Source: Rhizorhapis sp. SPR117
GTDB lineage: Bacteria; Pseudomonadota; Alphaproteobacteria; Sphingomonadales; Sphingomonadaceae
NCBI RefSeq assembly: GCF_021742065.1
Contig: NZ_JAKKIE010000014.1
Location: 1-64,000 of the forward strand
DNA length: 64,000 bases
Direction of reading: 5' to 3'
Shown: positions 27,671 through 35,472 of the stretch, piece by piece
Layout: each line of letters opens with the position of its first letter
How positions within the stretch are numbered: position 1 is the first letter of the stretch
Notes under the pieces: generated by a model
Databases searched by the model: none
Told to the model about the DNA's origin: nothing
The model's input: only the letters and a program-made list of their open reading frames with translations
Position numbers and translations under genes: made by a program

Positions 27671-27820
27671 ATGGCGGGAATATCTGCGCGGATCAATCCA
27701 TTACGGATGCGATTTGATCCGAAATGGACCAGATCCATGCGCCCCCGCAGCATCTCCCAACCGCTCCGCAGCACCTCATGCAACCCGATCCGCCGCCGAT
27801 GGTTGATCCCTCATCGGTAA
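27671..27820 (+). CDS. Possible 49-residue basic small protein or leader peptide
   Basis: A near-perfect ribosome-binding site (AAAGGAGG, 27657-27664) lies six bases before the ATG at 27671. This is one of the best sites in the window. The 49-codon frame encodes an arginine-rich peptide (MAGISARINPLRMRFDPKW...) with no signal sequence or known motif. Its stop is 20 bases before the start of the glycine-zipper lipoprotein, so it could be a genuine small protein or a translated leader that controls the next gene. Composition alone is not convincing, so this rests mainly on the ribosome-binding site. Confidence 0.4.
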   Translation: MAGISARINPLRMRFDPKWTRSMRPRSISQPLRSTSCNPIRRRWLIPHR

Positions 27821-27840
27821 CAACCGGAGAGGAACACCAA

Positions 27841-28182
27841 ATGCGGAATCACCTTATGGCCGTAACGGCTGCGGCGGCACTTTCTTTGACCGGCTGCGCC
27901 AATGGCGGGCTGTTTGGCGACAATGATCGCTATGACCGCCGGTATAGCGAAAATGGTTATGTGCTGCGCGACAATGACACCATCTATCGGGACGCGAACG
28001 GCAATTATTATTGCAAAAAGCCCGATGGCACGACGGGCCTGATCGTCGGCGGAGTCGCTGGCGGTGTGCTTGGCAACATCATCGCCCCGGGTGGCAGCAA
28101 GACGCTGGGCACCATATTGGGTGCTGCTGGCGGTGCGCTCGCGGGGCGTGCGATCGACCGCAACAATATCCGCTGCGAATAA
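27841..28182 (+). CDS. Glycine-zipper 2TM domain lipoprotein
   Basis: The 113-residue protein has a short lipoprotein signal with lipobox LTGC (lipidated Cys at about residue 19). An Asp/Tyr-rich linker follows, then a glycine-zipper 2TM domain: GTTGLIVGGVAGGVLGNII and GTILGAAGGALAGRAIDRN. It ends NIRCE. The YYC and RC cysteines and the zipper are shared with the gene at 12899-13270, which lacks the lipobox; the pair are paralogs with different anchors. SlyB/Pcp-type lipoproteins of this kind are often induced by envelope stress. It follows a possible leader ORF by 20 bases and is followed by a long hairpin. Confidence 0.85.
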   Translation: MRNHLMAVTAAAALSLTGCANGGLFGDNDRYDRRYSENGYVLRDNDTIYRDANGNYYCKKPDGTTGLIVGGVAGGVLGNIIAPGGSKTLGTILGAAGGALAGRAIDRNNIRCE

Positions 28183-28195
28183 GCGGTTCGGACAC

Positions 28196-28239
28196 GCGCA
28201 ATCTCCCTCTCTCCACGCGGGGAGAGAGGGAGATTGCGC
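28196..28239. repeat. Long perfect hairpin (extragenic palindrome, probable transcription stop)
   Basis: A perfect 19-bp inverted repeat (28196-28214 and 28221-28239, loop ACGCGG) starts 14 bases after the lipoprotein stop. The arms carry alternating CT/GA runs (tctccctctctcc). Such CT-rich palindromes occur as dispersed repeats in sphingomonads. The position suggests it also ends or protects the upstream transcript. A second, smaller hairpin (28393-28400 with 28405-28412) follows before the next gene. Confidence 0.55.
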
Positions 28240-28471
28240 CATGGCTGTTATGCCAATATGCTCTCCACAACCCTAAACTTCCTAAACTTCCAGCGGCGGC
28301 CACGACCGACTGACCGAATTGCAGCGACATTTCCGCGCCGTTCTGTTACGAGATCTGTACCACGCGATATTCAGGCCGTAGGCATCGCGTGCCGGGACGC
28401 TTGTGCGTCCCGCTTACAAGACAAGGAACAGTCCCCATAGCCTATCTTAACCAATCGCGCGAACGCGCCGG

Positions 28472-28702
28472 ATGAGCCGCGCCATCAACATCAGCGAGAC
28501 GATGCAGGTCGTTTCTGACACCTGTGAACGTCACGCAGTCGCCTTTACCACCATGGAACCGCTTGAATCGGGCGGCACGCGAGTCGTTTGTCTGAATTCC
28601 GATGGCGCGGACCTGCTCCGTCGCAAGATGAAGACAAAGATTCTCTCCGGTCCCGTCGTACGGTCCGGCTTGTACGCTTCTCGCGGCGCCAGAGCTTATT
28701 GA
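28472..28702 (+). CDS. Small conserved-looking protein of unknown function
   Basis: The 76-residue frame encodes MSRAINISETMQVVSDTCER..., with a segment SGGTRVVCLNSDGADLLRRK and a basic C-terminus (GPVVRSGLYASRGARAY). No signal peptide or membrane helix is visible. Its amino-acid make-up looks protein-like and I believe similar short proteins occur in sphingomonads, but I cannot name the family. The ribosome-binding site is weak, so the start is uncertain. It lies in a run of small genes between the lipoprotein and the cold-shock protein. Confidence 0.5.
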   Translation: MSRAINISETMQVVSDTCERHAVAFTTMEPLESGGTRVVCLNSDGADLLRRKMKTKILSGPVVRSGLYASRGARAY

Positions 28703-28894
28703 CACCGGGCGATCTCACGCATCTGTTGTTCAATTGCGACAGTGCCGCCAAATATCACCGCAAGCACCCGCCCGATAGCGACTCACGCGTCCTGTTCTGA
28801 TAGGATAGAGTTAACGTGCGCCTTCATGTCCACTGGCAAACATATGCCAGGGCCGCCTTTGTGCACCGTCAATCATGTCGAGGAGAGGTACGAC

Positions 28895-29095
28895 ATGGAT
28901 TTGAATGACTTGTTCTTCAATGAACAGCTTTCGCTTTTGCGGGCGATGGATGCCGGCAGCCCGGAATTGCGTGCGCGGCATGCAAGACTGGCCAGAGATT
29001 ATGGCGAACGCATCGCCGCCTATCGCGCCGACAAGCTGGCGAATCCCAATGCGTTCAGCCTCAACAAGTTGAATTTGCACGACTTGTTGAAGTAA
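28895..29095 (+). CDS. Small paralogous protein A (MDLNxLF family)
   Basis: The 66-residue protein begins MDLNDLFFNEQLSLLRAMDA and is predicted to be helical, with many charged residues and no export signal. A strong GAGGAGAGG site precedes ATG 28895. A paralog starts 339 bases downstream (29234), with the same MDLNxLFxxxQxSLLRA start, an H-x-x-LA motif, a GYxExI-like segment and AYR, and the same leader pattern GGAGAGG-N6-ATGGAT. The family is not one I can name. The duplicated pair suggests a dosage-related or heteromeric role; the sequence shows nothing more. Confidence 0.7.
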   Translation: MDLNDLFFNEQLSLLRAMDAGSPELRARHARLARDYGERIAAYRADKLANPNAFSLNKLNLHDLLK

Positions 29096-29233
29096 CTAAC
29101 GACATCCGCGCTGAAATATGCTAAGCGGAGTCGTATCAAGCCGTACGTACCTAAACCCACTGTCAACGCACCATTTTTAAAATGCGTTTGCATAGACGAT
29201 GCATTGACGTGCATCTCGAAGGAGAGGAACGAC

Positions 29234-29410
29234 ATGGATCTGAACTACCTTTTCTATCGCCAACAAATTTCCCTGTTGCGTGCCCGTAGCGCAGCCAATC
29301 CGGAAAGTCGTGCCGCCCATGAAGGACTTGCCAAGGGCTATACCGAACAAATCCTGGCATACAGAAATACCAACCATCGCCTGGAAACCGCCGAGCGGGA
29401 GGTTGCCTGA
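29234..29410 (+). CDS. Small paralogous protein B (MDLNxLF family)
   Basis: The 58-residue protein begins MDLNYLFYRQQISLLRARSA and matches protein A (28895-29095) along most of its length, with a shorter C-terminus (TNHRLETAEREVA). AAGGAGAGG precedes ATG 29234 by about six bases; an upstream ATG at 29204 lacks a good site. It lies between protein A and the cold-shock gene, each with its own gap of more than 100 bases, so the copies may be separately transcribed. It is probably cytoplasmic and helical; the function is unknown. Confidence 0.7.
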   Translation: MDLNYLFYRQQISLLRARSAANPESRAAHEGLAKGYTEQILAYRNTNHRLETAEREVA

Positions 29411-29663
29411 AATTCACTGATCCGGCGTTCCCTGTCCTCCGCACAGGAAGGGAACGTCCGGCATTTCGTCCATAGAATGCGCCCTCTATTCGCCTGCATT
29501 GCTTATCCGGGCATTCCCGCCTATACTATGTCTGCTAAATGTCGCACGCGGCGACGGATACTTGTGCCTGACGGCGCTGACTTCCTTCTCTCCCACGCTT
29601 CTGCAGCACTTCGCGGACCCGACGGTCGGGAACGCATTAATATCGAATAGAAGGAATACGCTC

Positions 29664-29870
29664 ATGCCAATCGGCACCGTAAAATTTTTCAACGCTGACA
29701 AGGGCTATGGTTTCATTGCGCCGGAAGATGGCGGCACTGACGCCTTTGTGCACATTACCGCGGTAGAAGCTGCCGGGATGCGCACGCTGGACAAGGATCA
29801 GCGCGTTTCTTACGAATTGCAGCAGGACAAGCGCGGCAAAATGGCCGCCGTCAACCTGCAGTCGGCCTGA
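29664..29870 (+). CDS. Cold-shock domain protein (CspA family)
   Basis: The 68-residue protein is a single cold-shock domain that binds single-stranded RNA or DNA and acts as an RNA chaperone. RNP1 (KGYGFIAP, about residues 13-20) and RNP2 (DAFVHI, about 27-32) are intact. Family starts are usually MxxGTVKFFN, matched here by MPIGTVKFFN at ATG 29664. The roughly 250-base gap upstream is long enough for the extended 5' UTR typical of csp genes. A terminator hairpin follows 17 bases after the stop. Confidence 0.95.
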   Translation: MPIGTVKFFNADKGYGFIAPEDGGTDAFVHITAVEAAGMRTLDKDQRVSYELQQDKRGKMAAVNLQSA

Positions 29871-29887
29871 TCCGACCCTGATTCAGG

Positions 29888-29925
29888 GCGTCCGGAGGCT
29901 TTTATGGCTTCCGGACGCTCTGTTC
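29888..29925 (+). terminator. Intrinsic terminator of the cold-shock gene
   Basis: GCGTCCGGAGGC (29888-29899) pairs with GCTTCCGGACGC (29907-29918) over 12 bp with one G-T wobble and a 7-base loop. It is followed by the T-rich TCTGTTCTTT. This is the best-formed terminator in the small-gene region. Confidence 0.75.
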
Positions 29926-29953
29926 TTTCCTGTTGCGCGACGAGGGCCTAGTC

Positions 29954-30145
29954 ATGAGTCACGCTGATTTTTACCGCGAACGTGCCAAGGATGCCCGGAT
30001 AGAGGCTGATAAGACACCGCTCGCCAACGTCCGCGACCGCTGCCTCCGGTCTGTAGAGGCGTGGGAAAAAATGGCCGACAGGGCCGAAAGCATCGCCCGC
30101 GATCGACAGGTTCGCGATGCCGCTGCTGGCAAGAGCGATCACTGA
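29954..30145 (+). CDS. Small helical protein of unknown function
   Basis: The 63-residue product (MSHADFYRERAKDARIEADK...) is very rich in charged residues and predicted to be one or two amphipathic helices, with no signal or membrane segment. Short proteins starting with DFYRERAxxAxxEAD are common in sphingomonads and related alphaproteobacteria, so I think it is real, but no function is known. GAGGG lies a few bases upstream of ATG 29954. It is downstream of the cold-shock terminator and upstream of the entericidin promoter. Confidence 0.65.
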   Translation: MSHADFYRERAKDARIEADKTPLANVRDRCLRSVEAWEKMADRAESIARDRQVRDAAAGKSDH

Positions 30146-30257
30146 CGCGGCAAGGCCCGTTCAGAACGCACGACTTCACCGACCATACCAAAACCAGATT
30201 GAACGGAACGCTTCATAGCGCGTCGGGTTCTGGTCACCCCGCTATTTCATGCCGCTT

Positions 30258-30283
30258 GGAACTCCGGGAGCACCCCCTACGTT
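30258..30283 (+). promoter_or_regulatory. EcfG-type (general stress sigma factor) promoter
   Basis: GGAAC (30258-30262) is followed after 17 bases by CGTT (30280-30283). This is a perfect match to the GGAAC-N16/17-CGTT consensus of the alphaproteobacterial general stress sigma factor EcfG. It lies 58 bases upstream of the entericidin-like gene. Entericidin B is also under stationary-phase stress sigma control in E. coli, which supports the call. Confidence 0.65.
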
Positions 30284-30340
30284 TTCTTTTGGGATAAACG
30301 CCAGCGCCCTGCATGACGAAGGCCCACTAGGAGAAATCAG

Positions 30341-30469
30341 ATGACCAGGAAAATATTGGCTGCGCTATTATTGACTGGCGCATTATTCGTGACCGCCTGC
30401 AACACCGTAGAAGGCGCGGGTGAGGACGTCCAAAGTGCTGGTGAAGCTGTTGAGAATGCGGCCGATTGA
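30341..30469 (+). CDS. Entericidin-like small lipoprotein
   Basis: The 42-residue lipoprotein has a signal segment (MTRKILAALLLTGALF) and lipobox VTAC with Cys at residue 20. The mature peptide is the short entericidin pattern NTVEGAGEDVQSAGEAVENA. In E. coli, EcnA/EcnB form an antidote/toxin lipoprotein pair; in alphaproteobacteria single copies are common, and toxicity is not established. AGGAGA lies upstream of ATG 30341. A perfect EcfG-type promoter precedes it. It is convergent with the flavin oxidoreductase gene, with only seven bases between stops. Confidence 0.9.
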   Translation: MTRKILAALLLTGALFVTACNTVEGAGEDVQSAGEAVENAAD

Positions 30470-30476
30470 ACCTCCC

Positions 30477-31880
30477 TCAATCCCCCGTCAGTATCCGGTC
30501 GACTAATTGCTTCACTGTCGGAACAAACCCGTTTGAATAAAAAGGATCTTGCTTGAACTGATACGCTCCATGGCCGGCAAACATCAGATTCTGTTCGATG
30601 TCACCGCCATGGGCAATGTCCTGCAGCGTCTTTTGAATGCAGAAACTGCGGGGATCGGCGAGACGCCCGGTGCTGTTGGTTTCAGTATCCATCCAGCTTG
30701 AAAACGCGCACTGGCTAAGACAACCCATACAATCGGCCTGATCCTTGCGGATGAGGGTGCGTTCTTCTTCGGTCACGAACACCAACGTATTGTCCGGCGT
30801 CTTGAGCGCACTGGTATAGCCCAATCCGTACCACTCGCGTGCGCGGAGCAAGTCACCACGTGTCACCCAGAAATTTTTGCCCTTCACCGCCACGTCCAGC
30901 TGATGTTGATGATCGCCAGCCGCTTCGCCGGAAAAGGCGATCTGCCGTTCCGAACGGTTTTCCAAGTTACGCAGGAAGGGATTAAGGACTGCCGATGAAT
31001 AAAATCCGGTTGGCGAGAAACGATGCAGCAGGATGTCCCCTTCATCCAGCGTCGTCAGGCGATCCTTCCATCCCTGCGGAATGGGGCTTTCCTGTGTCAG
31101 AAGGGGTCGCGTACCGAATTGGAAGGCGATCCGGCCCAGCTCCGGATTATCGATCCACTCATTCCAGTCGCGCAGATACCAGACGCCGCCAGCCATGACG
31201 ATCGGCACTTCGTCGCTGATGCCGCCTTCGCGCATCGTGGCGCGCAGATCGCGTACACGCGGATAGGGGTCCTGAGGCTTCAATGGATCTTCGGCATTGG
31301 ACAAACCATTATGTCCGCCCGCCAGCCAAGGGTCCTCATAGACCACGGCAGCAAGCCATTCCGATGCCTTGCTGTAAGCGCGCTTCCACAGCGCGCGAAA
31401 TGCCCGGGCGGAGCTGATGATCGGAAGATAGCTGACCTCGTATGAGGCCGCAATCTCGCTCAGCTTGTAGGGCATGCCAGCGCCGCAGGTCACGCCCGCC
31501 ACCATGCCGCGCGTCCGTTCCAGCACGCCGTGAAGCACGCGCTGTGCACCGCCCATTTCCCACAGCACATTGATATTGATTGCGCCTTTGCCGCCGGCCA
31601 GTTCGAACGCACGCTTCACTTGTTCCACCGCGCCATCAATGGCATACTGGATCAGTTCCTCGTGCCGTTCGCGCCGTGTGGCTGACTGATAAACCTGCGG
31701 AATGATCTTGCCGGTCGGGTCATAGCTGTCGGCGTTGACGGCCGACACGGTACCAATGCCGCCAGCAGCAGCCCATGCGCCCGAACTCATATGGTTGGAC
31801 ACTGCGACACCCTTGCCGCCTTCGACCAGCGGCCATACTTCACGGCCGCCATAGATGATGGGTTTCAAACCCTTGAACAC
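30477..31880 (-). CDS. Large NAD(P)H-dependent flavin oxidoreductase (nitronate monooxygenase family)
   Basis: This 467-residue TIM-barrel flavoprotein belongs to the 2-nitropropane dioxygenase family and is larger than the paralog at 16795. It begins VFKGLKPIIYGGREVWPLVE; GTG 31880 was chosen because GGGGAG lies six bases upstream. FMN-binding features include SSGAWAAAGGIGTVSAVNAD, the glycine-rich VTCGAGMPYKLSEIA, and PIVMAGGVWYL. The C-terminal third is unusual for the family: it carries DCMGCLSQCAFSSW, a C-x2-C-x3-C cluster that could bind metal or form disulfides. It is the last gene of a minus-strand group with a GT4 glycosyltransferase and a hydrolase. Confidence 0.8.
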   Translation of the reverse strand: MFKGLKPIIYGGREVWPLVEGGKGVAVSNHMSSGAWAAAGGIGTVSAVNADSYDPTGKIIPQVYQSATRRERHEELIQYAIDGAVEQVKRAFELAGGKGAININVLWEMGGAQRVLHGVLERTRGMVAGVTCGAGMPYKLSEIAASYEVSYLPIISSARAFRALWKRAYSKASEWLAAVVYEDPWLAGGHNGLSNAEDPLKPQDPYPRVRDLRATMREGGISDEVPIVMAGGVWYLRDWNEWIDNPELGRIAFQFGTRPLLTQESPIPQGWKDRLTTLDEGDILLHRFSPTGFYSSAVLNPFLRNLENRSERQIAFSGEAAGDHQHQLDVAVKGKNFWVTRGDLLRAREWYGLGYTSALKTPDNTLVFVTEEERTLIRKDQADCMGCLSQCAFSSWMDTETNSTGRLADPRSFCIQKTLQDIAHGGDIEQNLMFAGHGAYQFKQDPFYSNGFVPTVKQLVDRILTGD

Positions 31881-31971
31881 ATTATGCTCCCCAAGAATTC
31901 CATATTGCCCCGCAGGCAATTGGCCGCCTATACCAAGTTTTCACGCCCTTGCGCGCAAAATTTCCCGCGCT

Positions 31972-33111
31972 CTACAGCAATGCACCGGGTCTGGCTATAG
32001 CTTGCCCGTAAAGTCGGGCATATGCGGCAATCATATCGGCTTCCGCAAAGCAAAGCCTGGCCTTCGCACGATTCGCCATCCCAATGTCCGCACGCAATTT
32101 CGTCCCGTTTGCAAGCTTGCCAAGCGACAGCGAAAAAGCATCCTCATCGTCCGGCGGCACAATGAATGGACGATTTTCCGGCGCGACCATATGCGCGACA
32201 TCGCCGACGTCGGTGGACACCACCGGACAGCCAGCCGCCATCGCCTCCACCAACGAAATAGGAAACTGCTCGCTGTCCGAAGACAGGGCAAATATATCAA
32301 AAAGCCCGACAAATTGCCAGGGCTTAGTCATGAAGCCCGGCAAATGCAGGTCGTCCAGCCCCATAGCGGCAGCCTCCGCAAGGATGGTCTCACGTTCAGG
32401 CCCGTCCCCGACAATGACGAGTTGCAGCTTGTCCTTATGCACGCCGACCGCACGTACGAGGCGCGGCAAGTTCTTGACCGGACGAAGTCCCGCCAGCGTC
32501 CCGACAAGCAATTTACCGGGCGTGCGGACAAGTCCGGGGATAGCAGCGGGATCGCCAATGCGTTCATACCGCGCAACATCTATCCCATTGCGGATCAACC
32601 GAACCCTCTCGCGCGGTTGCTTCCAATCATGCATCGCAATCGCTTCGAGCTTTTCGGATGGCACCACCAATGCAGAGGCAGTACCCAGCGCAATCCGGCG
32701 AAAGAGGTTGCGACGAAGCTTAAGGCCATCGGTCTCATCGCTGTTAAAGCCGTCTTCATGGTGAATGAGCGGAGGAAGGCGCATCACTGACGCGAACAGC
32801 CGATGCGCCATCACCGCGTCCATTGCGCCCCAATTATAGCTCAGGACCAGATCGAACCGCTGCATATAAAGCGCCAGCGCCCGATAGCGCCATAAAGACA
32901 GTTGCCCTGTCAGCGAGGGCGCATCCTGCGGAAATGCAACCGCTATTTCCGTTTCTATCGCATCGCGGGCGCCAAGCTGACCGGAAACGCCGCTCAGGAT
33001 CGTATGGACCGCCTTATCACCCCACACATTCATCAGCCTGACCGCCCGCGCCTCCTTTCCGCCCAGCGAAAAGCTGCTGTGCAGATGAAGGATGCGCAGG
33101 GGACCAGCCAT
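31972..33111 (-). CDS. Glycosyltransferase family 4 protein
   Basis: The 379-residue protein is a GT-B fold, retaining GT4 enzyme. The N-terminal acceptor domain starts RILHLHSSFSLGGKEARAVR, where the glycine-rich loop is typical. The C-terminal nucleotide-sugar domain has VGTLAGLRPVKNLPRLVRA, VIVGDGPERE, and the signature E-x7-E in SSDSEQFPISLVEAMAAGCP. It probably transfers a sugar onto a lipid-linked or surface glycan; the substrate is not evident. Its ATG overlaps the hydrolase stop by one base (TGATG), indicating translational coupling. Confidence 0.88.
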   Translation of the reverse strand: MAGPLRILHLHSSFSLGGKEARAVRLMNVWGDKAVHTILSGVSGQLGARDAIETEIAVAFPQDAPSLTGQLSLWRYRALALYMQRFDLVLSYNWGAMDAVMAHRLFASVMRLPPLIHHEDGFNSDETDGLKLRRNLFRRIALGTASALVVPSEKLEAIAMHDWKQPRERVRLIRNGIDVARYERIGDPAAIPGLVRTPGKLLVGTLAGLRPVKNLPRLVRAVGVHKDKLQLVIVGDGPERETILAEAAAMGLDDLHLPGFMTKPWQFVGLFDIFALSSDSEQFPISLVEAMAAGCPVVSTDVGDVAHMVAPENRPFIVPPDDEDAFSLSLGKLANGTKLRADIGMANRAKARLCFAEADMIAAYARLYGQAIARPGALL

Positions 33112-33992
33112 CAGGCGTCCTGCAATACCCGCTCAAGCAACCGATCGATACCCGCGATGGCTTCCGCTTCATTCAGAACCGGCGCATGTCCGACATCGGG
33201 TACGGTGACCAGTTCGGCGCGATCAAGCCGCGTCAGCATCTTCTTTGCCGTTTTCGCGCTGAGCAGGTCCGACAAGGCCCCCCGCACGATCAGCAATGGT
33301 ACAGTTTTCAGCGCGTCGAGCGTCGGCCACAAATCGACGCCCGCTTCCCCACCCGGCAACCGCAGCGGCTCGGCAATACGCATGTCATAGTCGAGCACGA
33401 TGCGTCCGCCGCTGGTCAACCGGAACAGGCGCTTGGCCATGCCCAGCCAGTCATCCAGTCTATAGCGGGGATAGACCTCAGCATTGTTTTCCGCCAGCGA
33501 CCGGGCTGCATGCACCCAGGTCGGGTAACTGCCCCCGGTCCCCACATAGGTACGAATTCGGTCCAGCCCTGCCTTTTCGATGACTGGCCCGATATCATTC
33601 AACAGCGCGCCGGCGATCCGACCCGGTCGGGTGGCGGCAAGCAGCATGGTGATGATACCGCCCAGAGACGTGCCAAAGGCAATGAAGCGGGTGATGGCAA
33701 GGTCGGTGAGCAGCCGTTCTGTGTCCTGAACATAGGTCAACGGCACATAGGTCATCGGGTCCTTGGAATAGGCGCTTTCCGCTCGCCCCCGCATTTCCGG
33801 ACAAATAAGCCGCCATTTCCCCGCCAGATGGTTGGCCACCAGCTCGAAATCACGGGCGTTGCGCGTCAAGCCGGGAAGACACAGGATTGGCGGACGGTCG
33901 GACGGTCCGGCATAGTCCCGATAATGCAGGCGCAGGCCATCGTTCGACCACCAATATCCATCTTTGTAATCTGCCAAGCTTGAACCTTTCAC
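33111..33992 (-). CDS. Alpha/beta hydrolase
   Basis: The protein is an alpha/beta-hydrolase fold enzyme of about 293 residues from GTG 33992. An ATG at 34025 would add 11 residues but would overlap the divergent selO start. The nucleophile elbow is GTSLGG (Ser near residue 109 from the GTG). The oxyanion-side motif is LCLPGLTRNARDF, and the catalytic His lies in VPDVGHAPVLNEAE near the C-terminus. It resembles the esterase/lactonase-like branch rather than lipases; the substrate is unknown. It heads the minus-strand group hydrolase-GT4-flavoprotein. Confidence 0.85.
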   Translation of the reverse strand: MKGSSLADYKDGYWWSNDGLRLHYRDYAGPSDRPPILCLPGLTRNARDFELVANHLAGKWRLICPEMRGRAESAYSKDPMTYVPLTYVQDTERLLTDLAITRFIAFGTSLGGIITMLLAATRPGRIAGALLNDIGPVIEKAGLDRIRTYVGTGGSYPTWVHAARSLAENNAEVYPRYRLDDWLGMAKRLFRLTSGGRIVLDYDMRIAEPLRLPGGEAGVDLWPTLDALKTVPLLIVRGALSDLLSAKTAKKMLTRLDRAELVTVPDVGHAPVLNEAEAIAGIDRLLERVLQDA

Positions 33993-34014
33993 ACAGTCAC
34001 CCCCATATCGCCTT

Positions 34015-35400
34015 ATGACGATCAAGCCGCAACCCGCGAAATATCATCCGGAGACTGCCATCCTGTCGCTGGGTGAAAAAATCGGCGACCCGGTGAAGCC
34101 CGCCGATTTTCCCGAGACCATTTTGCGCTTTCGCAATGATCGCTGGGCGGAAACTGTTGGCCTTGCTCATTTGAACGATGAACAATGGATCGGGCATTTC
34201 GGGCGGTTCGAACCGCTGGATGGATCGCTTCAGGAACCACTGGCGTTGCGTTATCACGGGCATCAATTCCGGTCCTACAATCCGGAAATTGGCGATGGAC
34301 GGGGATTTCTGTTCGCGCAACTGCGCGATGGCGCGGGTCGCCTGCTCGACCTTGGCACCAAAGGATCGGGGCAGACGCCTTACAGCCGCTTTGGCGATGG
34401 GCGGCTGACGCTGAAAGGCGGCGTGCGGGAAATTTTGGCGACCGAAATGCTGGAAGCGCTGGGCGTCAATACCAGCAAGACCTTCTCGCTTGTCGAAACG
34501 GGTGAGGAACTGGTGCGCGGTGACGAACCATCCCCGACCCGATCGGCAGCGATGGTGCGCCTTAGTCATGGTCATATCCGTATCGGCACGTTCCAGCGGA
34601 TTGCCTTCGAACGCGATGAGGCGATGATGACCCGTCTGGTCGAATATTGCCTGACTCAATTCGGAACGGGTGCGGAGGACGCGGCAGAGCCGGTCACACT
34701 GCTTCGACAGGTCGTGGAAAGGACCGCCGATCTGGCCGCATCCTATATGGCGGCAGGCTTTGTACATGGCGTGCTCAATAGCGACAATATCAACATCACC
34801 GGGGAAAGCTTCGATTATGGCCCCTGGCGCTTCACCCCGAAATGGGACCCCGCCTTCACTGCGGCTTATTTCGATCAGACCGGCCTTTATGCCTTTGGCC
34901 GTCAGGCAGAGGCGATCCATTGGGATGTGGCGCAGCTTGCCGTATCACTGCGGCTGCTAAGCGACGCCGATCCGCTGATCGCCGAACTGGAGCGGTTTGC
35001 CGACCTGTATCAACAGGGCGTCATGAAGCATTTCTTCCGGCGGCTGGGACTTTTGCCTGGCGAATTGACATCATCGCTGCGCGTCATTGAACAATGCGTC
35101 AAGGCAATGGTGGAGACGGGTACGGACATCGACCGCTTCTTCTTCGACTGGCGCTGCGGCGATGCAAAGCGCGTCGAACATTATACCGGAGAACAGTGGG
35201 ATGCGGTTCGTGCGGACCTGACCGCCTTCACGCCCGCTGGAGCATGCGACCATCCCTATTGGTCAGATGCCGCCCCCTGTTCCATGCATATCGAGGAAGT
35301 AGAAACGATCTGGTCTGCCATTGCCGAGCGCGACGACTGGCAACCATTATATGACAAGGTCGCGGCGATCCGGCGAATGGGAGAGGCGCACGTCCAATAA
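34015..35400 (+). CDS. selO: SelO/YdiU protein adenylyltransferase (UPF0061)
   Basis: SelO is a pseudokinase-fold enzyme that transfers AMP from ATP to Ser/Thr/Tyr of target proteins, linked to redox stress. The 461-residue protein keeps family landmarks: PLALRYHGHQF, LDLGTKGSGQTPYSRFGDG (nucleotide-binding loop), GVREILATEMLEALGV, and the active-site segment GFVHGVLNSDNINITG, where the Asn and Asp bind metal. No selenocysteine signal is expected in bacteria. It diverges from the hydrolase gene with at most 22 bases between starts, so the promoters must overlap the opposing coding sequence. Confidence 0.92.
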   Translation: MTIKPQPAKYHPETAILSLGEKIGDPVKPADFPETILRFRNDRWAETVGLAHLNDEQWIGHFGRFEPLDGSLQEPLALRYHGHQFRSYNPEIGDGRGFLFAQLRDGAGRLLDLGTKGSGQTPYSRFGDGRLTLKGGVREILATEMLEALGVNTSKTFSLVETGEELVRGDEPSPTRSAAMVRLSHGHIRIGTFQRIAFERDEAMMTRLVEYCLTQFGTGAEDAAEPVTLLRQVVERTADLAASYMAAGFVHGVLNSDNINITGESFDYGPWRFTPKWDPAFTAAYFDQTGLYAFGRQAEAIHWDVAQLAVSLRLLSDADPLIAELERFADLYQQGVMKHFFRRLGLLPGELTSSLRVIEQCVKAMVETGTDIDRFFFDWRCGDAKRVEHYTGEQWDAVRADLTAFTPAGACDHPYWSDAAPCSMHIEEVETIWSAIAERDDWQPLYDKVAAIRRMGEAHVQ

Positions 35401-35472
35401 TCGCGCTGTCTTGGGCTGAAAATTGCGTTAAAGAACAATATATGACTGGCTCATTCTTAACAGTGATATTCC

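Noticed and set aside
27511..28239. CRISPR-like array
   Set aside because: The repeats are unrelated palindromes, not regularly spaced direct repeats with spacers, and there are no cas genes in the window.
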